DNA of 64,000 nucleotides, taken from the NCBI RefSeq assembly GCF_030817475.1, contig NZ_JAUSZJ010000002.1, forward strand, positions 6,648,626-6,712,625, written 5' to 3'. Source of the stretch: Streptomyces sp. V2I9 (lineage in GTDB: Bacteria > Actinomycetota > Actinomycetes > Streptomycetales > Streptomycetaceae). A program made the position numbers and the translations under genes. The notes below the pieces were generated by a model. That model was not told the origin of the DNA, did not search any database, and saw only the letters and a program-made list of their open reading frames with translations. Shown here piece by piece: positions 62,479-64,000 of the stretch; within the stretch, counting starts at the first letter, position 1, and every line of letters starts with the position of its first letter.

Positions 62479-64000
62479 ATGCCCGATACGCCGGACCGAG
62501 CCGTCGCGCCCGCACACGAGCCGTGCGCGCAGCAGCCGGACGTCTTCGCCGCCGAGACGAGGACCACGCCGCCGCCCGCCACCCCCGCCGCGACGGCACC
62601 GGACGTCCTGCGCCGGGCGCTCGCGGACGCCCGGTCGCCGCGCGTCCCGGCCCTCTCCCCGTACGTTCCGGAGCACCCGTTTCCGTGGAACGGGCGCTCC
62701 GGGCTGCCGCTGTCCGACGGGGGCGTCCGGCGGCGGGCCGAGACGGGGACGGCCCGCCGCCGGACCGGCACCGGGAGGCCGGTGCCGCGAGCGAGTACCG
62801 GGCCCGCCGGGACCGGGCCGGTCAGCGGGCCCGGCGTCTCCGGGGGAGGCGCCGGGGCGGCCGCGTCGGACGTGGGTTCCGTCCGCGCTGTTCCCGGCGT
62901 CTCCGGCGTCTCCGGCGGGACGGTCGCGCCCGGCGCCGCTCACGTACCCGCCGCCCCGATCGACCTCGCCCGCACGCTGCGGCTCTCGCTCGCCGCGCCC
63001 GCCGGGACGCCCGGCAGGCTGCGCCCCGTCGCCTCGGCGGGCGCCCTGCACCCCGTGCGCGCCCACCTGCTCACCGGACCGGGGTGTTCACTGCCGCCCG
63101 GACGTTACGCCTACGACCCGCGGGCCCACCGGGCCCATCCACGTGGCCCCGCCCCCGACGATGTGCCCCCGGGCGCTCTCCTCGTCCTGACCGTGACCGC
63201 GTCCCGCACCGTCGCCCACTATGGCCACCGCGCCTGGCCGCTGCTGCTGCTCGATGCGGGTCATGCCGCCGCCGCGCTCACGCAGGCCGGGTCCCCGGCC
63301 GCCGACGTGCTGGTCTCCTTCGACGCGGACGGCCCCCTGCTGTCCGCCGCCGCGGGGCTGCCCCGCGCCTCGTGCCGACCGGAGGTGTGGCCCGGCTCCG
63401 AGCCCGAACTGCCGCTCGCGGCCGTGTGGTTCACACCGCCAGGCACCGCCGTGGACTCCGTCGATCCGCTGAGCGGCTGGGCCGCCTGGCCCGGCGCCGG
63501 GGCTCCCCCGCCACCGCCCGGAGCAGCGACCGCGCCGTCTGGCGAACTCGCGGCCACGCACAGCCTGTTGCGCCACCTCGCGGAAGCCCCCGGCCTCCCC
63601 GCCGGGACGTGGCACCCGTCCTCCCGCCCGGCAGGGGTGACCGACGACGTCCTGGAGGCGCGCCGGAGCGCCGCGCCCGACGAGCTGCGCCACCCGCCCG
63701 AGAGGGGCCTGCTGGCCCGAGTCCTGGCGACCGCCCGCACGGCCTGCCCGGCAGGGCCGGACTGGACCCTGGCGGTCGGCGGCGACACCCCGGCCCTCCA
63801 CGCGGTGGCTCCGGGGCGGCCGGGCCTCCACGTCCGCGCCCGCGGTGACGCGCGTCCCACCCTCGCCCACTGGGCGGCGCGCCAACGGTGGATCGGCGCG
63901 TCGGGCGCCGTCCTGCTCGCTCACGGCTGCCCCGAGGACGCCCCGCCCGCCGTGATCCGCCACAGCCATCTCGCCGCCGGGTACGCGGTCGGCGTGGCCC
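62479..64000 (+). CDS. SagB-type FMN dehydrogenase (partial, C-terminus off the right edge)
   Basis: From ATG 62479 the frame is open to the window end (507 residues). A Pro/Gly-rich N-terminal region (to about 155) is followed by nitroreductase/SagB motifs: RLRPVASAGALHPVRAHLL (FMN-binding Arg and Ser), HYGHRAWPLLLLDAGHAAAAL, and a second, related half (about 345-507) that includes LAHWAARQRWIGASGAVLL. Such tandem nitroreductase proteins oxidise azolines to azoles. Judging by family length, only some 50-70 residues are missing. The gene follows YcaO by 14 bases and completes the RiPP set. Confidence 0.88.
   Translation, partial: MPDTPDRAVAPAHEPCAQQPDVFAAETRTTPPPATPAATAPDVLRRALADARSPRVPALSPYVPEHPFPWNGRSGLPLSDGGVRRRAETGTARRRTGTGRPVPRASTGPAGTGPVSGPGVSGGGAGAAASDVGSVRAVPGVSGVSGGTVAPGAAHVPAAPIDLARTLRLSLAAPAGTPGRLRPVASAGALHPVRAHLLTGPGCSLPPGRYAYDPRAHRAHPRGPAPDDVPPGALLVLTVTASRTVAHYGHRAWPLLLLDAGHAAAALTQAGSPAADVLVSFDADGPLLSAAAGLPRASCRPEVWPGSEPELPLAAVWFTPPGTAVDSVDPLSGWAAWPGAGAPPPPPGAATAPSGELAATHSLLRHLAEAPGLPAGTWHPSSRPAGVTDDVLEARRSAAPDELRHPPERGLLARVLATARTACPAGPDWTLAVGGDTPALHAVAPGRPGLHVRARGDARPTLAHWAARQRWIGASGAVLLAHGCPEDAPPAVIRHSHLAAGYAVGVA

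Noticed and set aside
1..64000. CRISPR arrays, tRNA/rRNA genes, complete insertion sequences
   Set aside because: No regular spaced direct repeats, no cloverleaf or rRNA-like stretch, and no transposase were recognised on reading both strands; this was by eye and not by a covariance search.

Overview
The window is a high-GC actinobacterial chromosome segment, almost certainly Streptomyces. The evidence is a very strong G/C bias at third codon positions, many GTG/TTG starts with four-base GTGA/ATGA gene overlaps, a subtilisin-inhibitor (SSI) gene, an ESX-type type VII secretion system (T7SS) with mycosin, and actinobacterial iron and zinc operators. I saw no tRNA, rRNA, CRISPR array or complete insertion sequence.

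Region 1 (1-30255) is a T7SS locus. On the minus strand, in transcription order, it runs eccD, eccB, two small WXG100-type proteins, a small helical protein, a large 'AAWKG' substrate-like protein, a YbaB-like protein, a 118-aa protein, and a giant protein of more than 3198 residues that leaves the left edge. The giant carries a WXG100-like head, a 'lonely Cys' domain and an OTU-like domain. eccC lies divergently. It is convergent with a second minus-strand operon: T7SS-associated protein, membrane ricin-B lectin protein, beta-helix/AAA+ EccA-like protein and mycosin. No eccE was found.

Region 2 (about 30300-31730) is a scar: a broken tyrosine integrase lying in frame with the T7SS-associated gene, and the 3' end of a pirin gene. 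Region 3 (31800-45620) is mixed accessory DNA: an unknown Cys-rich protein, an rsbQ-rsbP-like stress-signalling pair, an arsenic cluster (arsC, two arsR, ACR3 pump, ArsN-like acetyltransferase), an exported beta-propeller, a frameshifted remnant of a second lonely-Cys T7SS protein followed by a paralogue of the T7SS-associated gene, an NTF2-like protein, a frameshifted MFS transporter and a TOPRIM protein.

Region 4 (45779-49911) is a siderophore-type ABC importer behind a near-consensus DtxR/IdeR box. An SSI-family inhibitor follows at 50315.

Region 5 (50899-64000) is the most interesting part. Three inverted repeats resembling actinobacterial Zur boxes precede, respectively, (i) zinc-free ribosomal protein genes rpmG/rpmE2 plus a COG0523-like protein, (ii) a divergent pair made of a beta-propeller gene and a complete FecBCD-type metallophore importer, and (iii) a RiPP cluster: a 44-aa precursor-like peptide, an E1-like leader-binding protein, a CocE/NonD hydrolase, a YcaO cyclodehydratase and a SagB-type dehydrogenase cut by the right edge. 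The arrangement suggests a zinc-starvation-induced azol(in)e peptide made and re-imported as a zincophore. That function is an inference, not something the sequence proves.
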